From the NCBI GenBank assembly GCA_035455925.1, contig DATIEE010000002.1, positions 1 through 49,306 of the forward strand: a stretch of DNA of 49,306 nt. Direction: 5' to 3'. Position 1 is the first letter of the stretch. The number at the start of each line of letters is the position of its first letter. The stretch comes from Candidatus Babeliales bacterium. Its GTDB lineage: Bacteria > Babelota > Babeliae > Babelales > Vermiphilaceae. A model generated the notes under the pieces. It was not told the origin of the DNA. It worked only from the letters and a program-made list of their open reading frames with translations, and did no database searches. Position numbers and translations under genes: made by a program. Shown piece by piece: positions 18,301 to 25,236 of the stretch.

Positions 18301-18733
18301 TGCTCCCCAATCGCCACGACCATTTACACCATCAGTATCAGCTCCTTCGACCTTCACGACTTCTATAAACACCGGAATACCAAAAGGCACTCTTGCGACA
18401 AACTATAAACAACCAGAAATAGGAAAAAAACCTGAGCTACCTCCTACGCCATCCAAAGAACAAAAACCAATTGAAGCAACAAAAGCTCCAAAAACAATAC
18501 AAGCACAGGATATAACCTGGTGGGAGAGAATTTTACCAAAATGGATAGTACAATATTTAGGCCGAAAGGATCGAATAATAAAAACAACACAAAAAGAAAT
18601 CGCAACTGAGGCTACTTCAATCACCAATAAGCCGTTAGATAAAGCGAAATCTAAAGAAAATATAATAATACATACCATCAAAAATATTACGACCAACATT
18701 GTCGATTCTATCAAACAATTATTTGGTTTTTAA
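15353..18733 (+). CDS. Large exported coiled-coil protein with internal repeats
   Basis: 1126 residues from the ATG at 15353 (AGGTGATG precedes it; a GTG three bases earlier is less likely). A signal peptide (residues 1-22) is followed by a Pro/Ser/Thr-rich stretch, then about 700 residues rich in Glu, Gln, Lys and Ala forming one long coiled coil (roughly 110-860). After this come a Lys/Glu block, a Pro-rich linker, and a C-terminal segment with ITWWERILPKW and an amphipathic end. Two 157-base direct repeats encode near-identical 52-residue units. No enzymatic motif. A structural periplasmic or surface filament, or a TolA-like spanning protein, would fit, but this is inference. Confidence 0.8.
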   Translation: MQYKIRMITLLFITLFTIISYGMMTRPAKSVRKIGRNITQEIGKESLSKIPSSQTYVLPQTKTTPPLKPTHQPTSSSFQKSTIPLSSDIKPSRQPDYFQIPAGDQEPSNIKPINIAELNKNISRYEDLVKKLKTDYTLPITLLNEYNKVINFFESGNIIKQNHIDALEKSLKKIEANLLLQSEVTNYKKIIENAQNLGQSPDALKKYQDIIKNINKKSEIFSLKEIKEFKDAFLQEEETVHQLEQQKEADAQEKQAASEKLEAAVKAAETKAAEELELKRIKEETEKIKQQEQAQTLLEAKKAELEEIAAKAESERITAEKEQQEKQLAEQKARELAEAEKAKQKKQLAEREASEKKLQEKLALEQAEQTKIEDEMSNLLRQTEREIAETDLTEKNLIETQNLEQLQKEKKELESQIIEDEKNLRQLQAEREQSRQIIEKAKKTIDAEIASTEQQLEQERIVQEQEQQRQSATRNQELERIRNELAQANREVLQVEQEAQIIQELEKQIANIENIRQEIAQRKDVTQKKFAEEQQTIEKELQNFEKSELQKAEEKKNLIEQQHAEMKAAQEAEFQQANQELAAEETKLAQQLTEIQQKKEQTAQEVAKIKAEAEEATAEATQAEQSAEKARNATKLKEERAIAEKIEAEKISTEKAELAEQQALAQEQSIEALRKKALEEAQQASLKRQNIEEERTIKELADKEQQAKELAEQQELQLPEQPERIKDIAQQQLEEQRIQQAQESSQQKAELTEQQALAQEQSIEALRKKALEEAQQASLKRENIEEARTLKELADKEQQEKQLAEQKDRELAEKEAAEKAQLERLKADKEKKDREKQEKEKEKKEKEPEGGDDRNIIKKNKPIIQPKNTPKTIESSQEKPFITPELLVNAPRSSNSLQEISLNPLPVDETKSVIDTLIKPQQSIKTATLPIITPKTIALPQIQPNQTIPTSPTQAQETQPQILSEVSLQQAAPVGAKKAATKAAPQSPRPFTPSVSAPSTFTTSINTGIPKGTLATNYKQPEIGKKPELPPTPSKEQKPIEATKAPKTIQAQDITWWERILPKWIVQYLGRKDRIIKTTQKEIATEATSITNKPLDKAKSKENIIIHTIKNITTNIVDSIKQLFGF
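17313..17748 (+). repeat. Direct repeat pair inside the coiled-coil gene
   Basis: Bases 17313-17469 recur at 17592-17748, offset 279 bases (93 codons), with only a few substitutions; both encode an AEL-EQQALAQEQSIEALRK type unit. A shorter third match links 16315-16366 to 17741-17792 (coding EQQEKQLAEQK). The offset is a whole number of codons, so the frame is kept. This points to recent in-frame duplication and a likely site of length variation. Confidence 0.85.
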
Positions 18734-18853
18734 ACCATATCATACATTTCTAATTTCTGTCACAAAAAACGTTGCAAAAGTATTGCTATTATAAAACTAT
18801 TTATGCAATTATAAAAATAGTAATAATATTGTATATAAAAAAAGGAGCTGTGT

Positions 18854-19282
18854 ATGAAATTTTTTAAGGGCATGTTAGCCATTGTCGCATTATTTGCTAT
18901 AGAATCTGTTAGTGCAAGATCAAGATTATCTGACACAACGCCTTATACTCCAACACCATCAGCGCCAGAAAGAGACATGCCAAAACCGCAAGCAAAATCA
19001 TATGCTGCACTCGTAAATGAAATTAAAAATGAAAAGAGTGAAAATGTATGGGATGCTAATAAAAAAATAATAAAAAACACATTTGCTGATAAAATAGGTG
19101 AAGCTGCACTTGCAGTTCCAATGGCAATATCTCAGCTAGATGCATTATTAATTATTGCAAAAGATTATCATGTACCATTTACCAATGATCAAAATGAAAA
19201 TATTAATATTCTTAATAAATTGGCTCAACAAAGAAGTGATATAGAAAATTGGTTTAAAATAGGTATAGAGAAAAATAGGTAA
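18854..19282 (+). CDS. Secreted protein, short member of a paralogue pair
   Basis: 142 residues. The signal peptide begins MKFFKGMLAI and ends near SVSARSR, almost identical to that of the next gene. The mature part has a Pro-rich spacer (TPTPSAPERD) and then a helical segment with YAALVNEIK, matching the YPILRNEIK region of the neighbour at the same distance. After about 110 residues it stops, where the neighbour continues for about 300 more. A good ribosome-binding site (AAAGGAG) precedes the ATG. It looks like a shortened or ancestral copy of the following gene; no function is recognised. Confidence 0.75.
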   Translation: MKFFKGMLAIVALFAIESVSARSRLSDTTPYTPTPSAPERDMPKPQAKSYAALVNEIKNEKSENVWDANKKIIKNTFADKIGEAALAVPMAISQLDALLIIAKDYHVPFTNDQNENINILNKLAQQRSDIENWFKIGIEKNR

Positions 19283-19320
19283 AAATTATTGACTATTATA
19301 TAACAATAAGGAAATTAATT

Positions 19321-20634
19321 ATGAAATTTTTTAAGGGAATGCTGGCAATTATAGTATTATTTGGTATTAGTTCTATAGATGCAAGATCAAGAGATGTTGT
19401 AGGTACACCAGAAAAGCCAATTGATGAGAAAAAACCAATTAATAAAGAAAAACCAGAGCAAGTTCCTCCTACCTTGCAAAAAAAATCATATCCTATATTA
19501 CGCAATGAAATAAAAAGTATGACTAAAAATAAAGTCTTAAACAGTGATTCAACAGCATTTGCTGAACCATTTATTAAATTCATGAAAGATAATGTAATCG
19601 CATCAAAGCTTTCACCAATTGAAATAGAATCTTTGCTTCAAGCAGGTATAAGTTTCCATGCAACATGGGACACCAATCAGCAAAATAGTAGAAATCAATT
19701 AGCTAAACTGAACTTAGAGATAGCAAGAATAAGTCAAGAACTTACCGGTAAAAAATCGCCTGAAGAACAATCATCTATTAAAGAATTTTACGATCCAAAA
19801 TTAGGGCTTTTAAAACAGGACTATTTGACTAAACGTGTAAATGAAAAGATAACTGAAGCTGGAGAATGGGGAATAACTGCAGAAAAAATAGCAACTTTAT
19901 TAATGGAAGAATTATCTCCTCAACTTATTAAAATATGGTTTGATAACAAATCAGGAAATCCTCAGGCATTGCAGCTAAGGCAAATGCGACAAATTGAAGA
20001 AATCGCAACCGATGAATTAGCAAAACAACCTAAGCCTACGAAACCAACCCAGTCTGCATTAATATTATATGATCAATGGGAAAATAAATTTAATACAGAT
20101 AATATAAAAAAACGCATGATGCAACTGACAGGAAAAGGTTATAATATAGCTGAAGTTAAAGCTCAACTACGAGAAGATTTAAAGGTAGAAATGGGTTCTG
20201 AATGGTGGAATAAAAACAGAAATGAAATACTTCCACTCATCAAACAATTAGATTCGGAAATAGACAGTCAAATTCAAAAACAAGGAAAGCAACCAGAAGA
20301 AGTACCAATAAATATGGATGAACTTTTTAATCCAGCTAAGCCAAAATTGGAAGCTGTCCTACAAAAAGATATTGAAAACTATATAGATATATTATTAACA
20401 ACGAACAAGACTCCGATAAGCATATATATAAATAACCCGAATGAATATAAACAAGGCGGCGCAACAGAAACTTTAAAAGATCTTATAGACATAATGAAAA
20501 AACAATTTGCTAATCTTGATAAACAGACGTTAGCTCAATTATTTACAACTAAATTATCGGTACTATTGACCAATCTCAACGATCAACAAAAGTCTGAACT
20601 TAACAATATTATTAAACAAGAATTTAATAAGTAA
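19321..20634 (+). CDS. Secreted helical protein, long member of a paralogue pair
   Basis: 437 residues with the same MKFFKGMLAI signal peptide as the gene before it. The mature part starts with a Lys/Pro/Glu spacer, then is nearly all helical, with many Gln, Lys and Leu, no Cys and two or three WW/W positions (KIWFDNK, SEWWNKN). The pair are 38 bases apart and probably co-transcribed, ending at the strong terminator after 20634. The repeated QLLI/KEI-type helices suggest a bundle, but no known fold is recognised. Likely periplasmic or secreted. Confidence 0.75.
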   Translation: MKFFKGMLAIIVLFGISSIDARSRDVVGTPEKPIDEKKPINKEKPEQVPPTLQKKSYPILRNEIKSMTKNKVLNSDSTAFAEPFIKFMKDNVIASKLSPIEIESLLQAGISFHATWDTNQQNSRNQLAKLNLEIARISQELTGKKSPEEQSSIKEFYDPKLGLLKQDYLTKRVNEKITEAGEWGITAEKIATLLMEELSPQLIKIWFDNKSGNPQALQLRQMRQIEEIATDELAKQPKPTKPTQSALILYDQWENKFNTDNIKKRMMQLTGKGYNIAEVKAQLREDLKVEMGSEWWNKNRNEILPLIKQLDSEIDSQIQKQGKQPEEVPINMDELFNPAKPKLEAVLQKDIENYIDILLTTNKTPISIYINNPNEYKQGGATETLKDLIDIMKKQFANLDKQTLAQLFTTKLSVLLTNLNDQQKSELNNIIKQEFNK

Positions 20635-20640
20635 AATCTA

Positions 20641-20686
20641 AAAAGAGGGATCATTGATATTAGATTATATCAATGATCCCTCTTTT
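20641..20686. terminator. Strong bidirectional terminator
   Basis: A perfect 20-base inverted repeat, 20641-20660 and 20667-20686, with a 6-base loop (TAGATT). The arms begin AAAAGAGGGATC and end GATCCCTCTTTT, giving an A tract on one side and a T tract on the other, so it can stop transcripts from both the paralogue pair (+) and the barrel gene (-), which converge here. Confidence 0.9.
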
Positions 20687-20704
20687 TTAAAGACCTTTAA
20701 TGCG

Positions 20705-22315
20705 TTAAAAAGATACACCTGATTTCACCCATAAAATCCATCGACGCGGAGCTGCATCATTATTTTTTGAGAATGTGTAAGATGCGCCGAAATTACCAAA
20801 TAATGGATATTCTCTTTCTTGCAAATGGAATCCAAGTGTACCATACAGCGTATTAGTTAGTATTGCCGGTGTTGCTGCCGAATTAAGATCAATATCTGTT
20901 GCTTGAATAACAACAGTTTCAAAATTATCAACAGGTACAGGAATTAACGTAACTGTCGGCGCTGCGCCTACCTGCAAACTGCTAACAACTTGTTCATAAA
21001 ATGGACTACCATTTATGGTGCGAATTGGATTAGTAGTACCATTACCATTAAAATGTTTTAATGCTGCAACTGGCTGCCATGGACAATCTAGTTCCACTTT
21101 TTCAGCTCGTTTTGCAAGGAAATTATACCCAACTTCGCCTTGAAATTTTCCACACGAGAAAATGAATGCCGTATTAATATCATGAGTTAATCCTGGTGTT
21201 ACTTTTACTTCTTGTGTAAATACATTAATACCAGGAGTTGAATTATTCATAGCAAATAATGGATTAGTTCCTTTAAGCGCGTCTGCTTGAGTTGCTTCTT
21301 CTTGTGTAGCATAGACGGGTAAATAACGGCTCCATGGTCTATTTTTTAAATCAAAAGAACGCACTTGTTCTTTTCTAAATAATAGCTCAGTATGATTTGC
21401 AAGTTCGTAACGAATATTTTTATCACCGGCTTCATTATTCCAGATTTCTAGTCCTAAACAGCTACCAAACATCACACCAAAATATTTACCGCGACCAACA
21501 ATTGGTTCAAAAACAAATTCACCTTCATTTCTGTTACCTGTCGGTATAACAAGACCCAAATATGATTCCATGTGTGCAGGCTCATGCTGCAACCATTCGT
21601 AACCAACTTTAAATTCAATATCGCCAAGACCGGTTTTTTTCATTGAACATGCCGATATTTTACCGAATTCCCATGCAGTTTGCGTAAATGCTTCCGTCAT
21701 ATTTGCAACAACCACATCATTTGCTGCCTCATTTGCACCACCGCCATCATTAATCACTTTTTCAAAAAAATTCATATCATTTTTAACATGTTGTATAGGC
21801 GCAGAAACACTCAACCAAAAACCTCTTCCACTATCATGATTTTTCCAAAAACTTTGTCGATAATGCATACCAAACCCTATAACGCTTTGTTGAGGTTCGA
21901 TAGTAATGGTACTTTCAAAATTTCCATTAACCGTGAAAACATTAAAATCTTGGGCTAATAGATTTTTCTTCACCGCAAATCCCGGAGCATCTGCAGCAGG
22001 ACCGTCTTCTGCAGCAATTAATGATTCTTGAGCATCAGGAAAAAAATAACGCGCTAAATCATCGCCATTAGTTGTACGGCTGCCAAAAAAAACTGCTTGA
22101 AATGCGCCACCCCAACCATCTTCACGCATCTGATTACGATCATTACGAAAACCTGAGACCATTTCAGGAGACTGAGATACAAATAACGGATGAATTGCTA
22201 ATGTTGTCTTACTTGTTGCTTCTAATCGAGAACTATCATTATCACAATCAGCATGAATTGATACAGAAACTGCAGCACTAATTGATAAGAAGATTAATAA
22301 TTTATTATGCTTCAT
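20705..22315 (-). CDS. Predicted outer-membrane beta-barrel protein
   Basis: 536 residues with a signal peptide (hydrophobic core at about residues 6-18, cleavage near IHADC). The mature part has many alternating hydrophobic/polar strands with aromatic girdle residues (GFGMHYRQSFW, YLGLVIPTGN, GEVGYNFLAKRAE, GNFGASYTFSK) and ends in Phe (WVKSGVSF), the classical signal for outer-membrane insertion by the Bam machinery. Function, such as a porin, is not certain. It is a single gene with a terminator behind it and 285 bases in front. It is the best evidence in the window for an outer membrane. Confidence 0.8.
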   Translation of the reverse strand: MKHNKLLIFLSISAAVSVSIHADCDNDSSRLEATSKTTLAIHPLFVSQSPEMVSGFRNDRNQMREDGWGGAFQAVFFGSRTTNGDDLARYFFPDAQESLIAAEDGPAADAPGFAVKKNLLAQDFNVFTVNGNFESTITIEPQQSVIGFGMHYRQSFWKNHDSGRGFWLSVSAPIQHVKNDMNFFEKVINDGGGANEAANDVVVANMTEAFTQTAWEFGKISACSMKKTGLGDIEFKVGYEWLQHEPAHMESYLGLVIPTGNRNEGEFVFEPIVGRGKYFGVMFGSCLGLEIWNNEAGDKNIRYELANHTELLFRKEQVRSFDLKNRPWSRYLPVYATQEEATQADALKGTNPLFAMNNSTPGINVFTQEVKVTPGLTHDINTAFIFSCGKFQGEVGYNFLAKRAEKVELDCPWQPVAALKHFNGNGTTNPIRTINGSPFYEQVVSSLQVGAAPTVTLIPVPVDNFETVVIQATDIDLNSAATPAILTNTLYGTLGFHLQEREYPLFGNFGASYTFSKNNDAAPRRWILWVKSGVSF

Positions 22316-22600
22316 CTTTTTCCTTTTTTGTCTTTTAAACTACTCTTAGATACATCTTGTATTGTTTACCATGGATATATGCATCAAGTCAATTTTTTTT
22401 AGCTCACAATCCTACATAAACAATGCTAAAGTAAAGTGAAAATTTCTACTTTTTTTACTCATAAATAGAAATTTTTCATTTCGCACAACAAAAAACTGCC
22501 ATATTTTCTATACATCTAACGCTTCTTACAATATGCTATATGTTATATTAATTACATTAAGAAAGCTTAATAAGTAAAAACGTCTTCAAGAAAGGTTGCC

Positions 22601-23671
22601 ATGAGTTACACAATAAAAAAAATTACTACAATGTTTATCTTGCTATCGACATTCCAATTATCCTTATTAGCACAAGATATTAATGTTGGTTCATTCCTCA
22701 AAACACCAAATAATTTAACAATTAGTAATGTAACAGTAAAAGCTGATGAAAAAACAAACAATATTAACATTGGTAGCCATGGCACTGTTGTGGGAAATGT
22801 AATTATAAGCGGAGTAAATATTACAAGTGACAGGAACAGTAGCACAAATATTGGTTGCAATTTGTATGTCGGCCCCAAAGATCCTGATCATGAAGGTAAA
22901 ACACATAAAGAAATAATGGAAATGGAGAAGAATAAAGCACTTGCCAAAATAGCAAGAACAAAATTCGATCGAACAGAAACTTCATACATAGGAACATTTT
23001 CTTCAAATAATAGCAATATTTCCCCTTCGAATATATTTAAATTATCAACCTTTGAGAGATCTACTGATAATCCAAATATAGCTGCTATTACTTTCGAACA
23101 GAATAATAATTATAAAACAGAAGGCAGTAACATCTATAATTATAATATGCAAAAAAAAGGCTTAACCATAAGTGTAGAGAATATAAATAATTATAATTCT
23201 CAATGCCATAAATATCTATTGCTCTACAAAAAAAATGATATACAAAGCAATGATATATCATACTGTATATTTTGCCCTACTTCTCTAATAAATATTCAAA
23301 AACAACCTTTATCACAACAATCAACATCTTCAAATAATAATGTTAGGAATCAAAAAGGAATATATCGTAATACTATAATAAAAAACAATATTCCTGTATA
23401 TGATTTGATTGACATTAAGCATTTTGAAACATATAGCATTATTGAGCACAGTGGAAGTGATGATGAGATCAGGATATCAATTGACGACCGAACGAAAAAA
23501 CCTTTCACAGGATTTCTTGGAGTATATGATGGTGGTTCAGACAGTCCTAATTTTTACATAAAAGGTGATTTTCCTGCATATAACCCTGAAGTAATAAGCA
23601 ACGATGACAAAACGTGTACAAAAAAATCTCAACCACAAGAAGAAACTCAATCAAAAAAAAAACTATATTAA
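22601..23671 (+). CDS. Secreted protein, unknown function; ends at a poly-A frameshift site
   Basis: 356 residues with a signal peptide (cleavage near LLAQD, residue 25). The first mature part has short strands (INVGSFLKTPNNLTISNV, then NINIGSHGTVVGNVIISGVN) that repeat like a beta-helix or pilin-like surface fold. It then has a charged linker, Asn/Ser-rich middle and a Pro-rich end. The frame ends at TAA 23669 right after a run of ten A (23653-23662). One extra A would carry the reading into the frame of the next ORF, adding a membrane helix. So the annotated stop may be artificial, programmed, or a real recent mutation. No family is recognised. Confidence 0.7.
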   Translation: MSYTIKKITTMFILLSTFQLSLLAQDINVGSFLKTPNNLTISNVTVKADEKTNNINIGSHGTVVGNVIISGVNITSDRNSSTNIGCNLYVGPKDPDHEGKTHKEIMEMEKNKALAKIARTKFDRTETSYIGTFSSNNSNISPSNIFKLSTFERSTDNPNIAAITFEQNNNYKTEGSNIYNYNMQKKGLTISVENINNYNSQCHKYLLLYKKNDIQSNDISYCIFCPTSLINIQKQPLSQQSTSSNNNVRNQKGIYRNTIIKNNIPVYDLIDIKHFETYSIIEHSGSDDEIRISIDDRTKKPFTGFLGVYDGGSDSPNFYIKGDFPAYNPEVISNDDKTCTKKSQPQEETQSKKKLY

Positions 23672-23820
23672 ACAAAAAAGTAACTAAAGAAGAAGCAGGA
23701 CGTGCATTTACTACTGCTTTTTATTATGTGAAAAATAATCCTTTTTTAATTGGCGGCATTAGCATTATGTCACTATCTATTCTCGCCATCTTGGTAAAAG
23801 CATACACATTTAAATCTTAA
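23614..23820 (+). CDS. C-terminal membrane-anchor segment, probably the end of the preceding protein
   Basis: A 68-codon frame opening at GTG 23614 inside the end of the previous gene, with no ribosome-binding site of its own. It reads from the A10 run as TILNKKVTKEEAGRAFTTAF, then a single hydrophobic helix (LIGGISIMSLSILAILV) and a basic tail. Joined to the 356-residue protein by a one-base slip it makes a secreted protein with a C-terminal anchor of about 409 residues. The gene at 4028 has a similar plan. As a free 68-residue protein it is less convincing. Confidence 0.5.
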   Translation: MYKKISTTRRNSIKKKTILNKKVTKEEAGRAFTTAFYYVKNNPFLIGGISIMSLSILAILVKAYTFKS

Positions 23821-23922
23821 AAATTTACTAAAAAAAAGGATATATTTTCTAAGGACCTGCTGGCTTTTTAAATATTCCCTTGCAAATATGTTTTTATTTT
23901 GATAAATTATAAGTGTTTAATT

Positions 23923-23941
23923 GTTTATTTGGCCAATAAAC
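23923..23941 (+). promoter_or_regulatory. Inverted repeat upstream of the first RRM gene
   Basis: GTTTATT and AATAAAC flank TGGCC, centred about 50 bases before the ATG at 23984. A near-identical palindrome lies at the same distance before the second RRM gene. Both copies are preceded by TATAAGTGT, which could be the -10 region, so the element probably sits in the 5' untranslated region or early transcribed region and could be a protein-binding or RNA-hairpin control site. Confidence 0.5.
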
Positions 23942-23983
23942 GGTATTAGTTATTTGTTTTATTTTTTTATTAAAGTGATGTTT

Positions 23984-24325
23984 ATGAACATTTATGTTGG
24001 AAATCTTCCTTATTCTGCTACAGAAAATTCAATGCGCGATCTTTTTGAAGGTTACGGAACAGTAACAACTTCAAAAATTGTTACTGATAAATTCACTGGA
24101 TCATCTCGTGGTTTTGGCTTTATTGAAATGCCAAATGACGACGAAGCTCAAAAAGCTATTGATGAACTCAATGGAAAAGAGTTTGAAGGTCGTAAAATAG
24201 TTGTAAATGAATCTCGTCCACGCGAAACAACTGGTGGTTATAACCGCGCTCCTCGTCGTGAAGGCGGATATAACAATGGTGGCCGTGACGGTGGTCGTGA
24301 TGGTGGAAGAAACTCTCGCTACTAA
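23984..24325 (+). CDS. RRM-domain RNA-binding protein, copy 1
   Basis: 113 residues: one RNA-recognition motif with RNP2 IYVGNL (3-8) and RNP1 RGFGFIEM (42-49), then a Gly/Arg-rich tail with GGRDGGRDGGRN that adds general RNA affinity. This is the compact bacterial RRM type (as in cyanobacterial Rbp proteins), thought to act in RNA metabolism or cold response. The start is ATG 23984 because the family begins MNIYVGNL; upstream codons in the open frame are not family sequence. It is followed by a strong terminator, so it is a single-gene unit, and by a second copy. Confidence 0.93.
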   Translation: MNIYVGNLPYSATENSMRDLFEGYGTVTTSKIVTDKFTGSSRGFGFIEMPNDDEAQKAIDELNGKEFEGRKIVVNESRPRETTGGYNRAPRREGGYNNGGRDGGRDGGRNSRY

Positions 24326-24350
24326 TCGATTTTTTATGCTGTATTAAAAC

Positions 24351-24391
24351 ACAAAAGAAGGTCATATATGTACTATATGACCTTCTTTTGT
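24351..24391 (+). terminator. Terminator after RRM copy 1
   Basis: A perfect 18-base stem, 24351-24368 and 24374-24391, with a TGTAC loop. The right arm ends in TTCTTTTGT, giving a U-rich end. It lies 25 bases after the stop codon. Confidence 0.85.
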
Positions 24392-24501
24392 AAAAAATTA
24401 TTTTCTTATAATTCAAATGCTACGACAACAATTAACCCCTTTATTTAAAATAAATCTTGTTGTAGCTTTTTTTATATGTTAAACTATAAGTGTAATAGAT
24501 A

Positions 24502-24517
24502 TTTATTGGCCAATAAA
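24502..24517 (+). promoter_or_regulatory. Perfect 16-base palindrome upstream of the second RRM gene
   Basis: TTTATTGGCCAATAAA, 43 bases before the ATG at 24560. It matches the element at 23923-23941 and is in the same place relative to TATAAGTGT (24484-24492 region) and to the U-rich stretch before the start. Conservation between the duplicates, while the bases around it differ, suggests function. Confidence 0.55.
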
Positions 24518-24559
24518 TAATTTAAGTAATTGTTTTATTTTTACTAGAGTGATTTTTTT

Positions 24560-24898
24560 ATGAATATTTATCTTGGAAATTTGTCCTATTCAGCAACAGA
24601 GAATTCAATCAAAGATCTTTTTGAAGGTTACGGAGCAGTAACAACAGCTAAAATTGTTACTGATAAATTCACTGGTTCATCACGTGGTTTTGGTTTTGTT
24701 GAAATGCCAAATGATGATGAAGCTCAAAGAGCTATCGCTGAACTGAATGGCAAAGAATTTGAAGGTCGCAAAATAGTTGTTAATGAATCTCGCCCACGTG
24801 AAACCACTGGTAGAGATAACCGCGCTCCTCGTCGTGAAGGTGGTTATAATAATAATCGTGATGGTGGCCGTGATGGCGGAAGAAATTCTCGCTATTAA
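24560..24898 (+). CDS. RRM-domain RNA-binding protein, copy 2
   Basis: 112 residues, close to copy 1 along its whole length: RNP2 IYLGNL (3-8), RNP1 RGFGFVEM (42-49), then the same RPRETTG junction and Gly/Arg-rich tail. The differences are mostly conservative, and many third positions differ, so the duplication is not very recent. Both keep TAATCGATTTT right after the stop. It has its own palindrome, start region and terminator, so the two genes appear to be separately regulated. Redundancy or different growth-condition use cannot be told from sequence. Confidence 0.93.
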   Translation: MNIYLGNLSYSATENSIKDLFEGYGAVTTAKIVTDKFTGSSRGFGFVEMPNDDEAQRAIAELNGKEFEGRKIVVNESRPRETTGRDNRAPRREGGYNNNRDGGRDGGRNSRY

Positions 24899-24929
24899 TC
24901 GATTTTCACACTAACGTATTTAGATTAAT

Positions 24930-24970
24930 AAAAAGACAAAGTTTGTACAATGTACAAACTTTGTCTTTTT
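24930..24970 (+). terminator. Terminator after RRM copy 2
   Basis: Arms AAAAAGACAAAGTTTGTAC and GTACAAACTTTGTCTTTTT around an AAT loop, followed by ATTTT. The stem sequence is unrelated to that after copy 1, although the position is equivalent. Confidence 0.85.
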
Positions 24971-25136
24971 ATTTTGAAATTTAAAAACACAACAACAAGA
25001 TTTACCAATATTCCTCTATTAGACCATTTTTTTATGTAAGATGCCAGGAAATGAATTAACATGACAACTACGAGACATATATAAAAAAATCGTAAAAAAT
25101 TTAATTATAGCTCATGTCCATATACCATTATTTTTA

Positions 25137-25173
25137 AGACAAAACCCGTATATAAAAAATATGGGTTTTGTCT
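25137..25173 (+). promoter_or_regulatory. Hairpin before the periplasmic-binding-protein gene
   Basis: An 11-base stem, AGACAAAACCC (25137-25147) and GGGTTTTGTCT (25163-25173), extended inward by A/T pairs, 64 bases before the start at 25237. No T-run follows on the plus strand, so it may be a 5' leader structure rather than a terminator. The rest of the 338-base gap from 24899 holds only the terminator of the RRM gene and AT-rich sequence. Confidence 0.45.
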
Positions 25174-25236
25174 ATATTCTTGACTTTTTCTATCGGCAAC
25201 GCATACCATTTTTATACATTCAAAAAAAAAAAAGAT

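Noticed and set aside
15973-18714. Several minus-strand ORFs opposite the coiled-coil gene
   Set aside because: Low-complexity Ser/Cys/Leu-rich products that are the antisense of Glu/Ala/Lys codons; no start signals.
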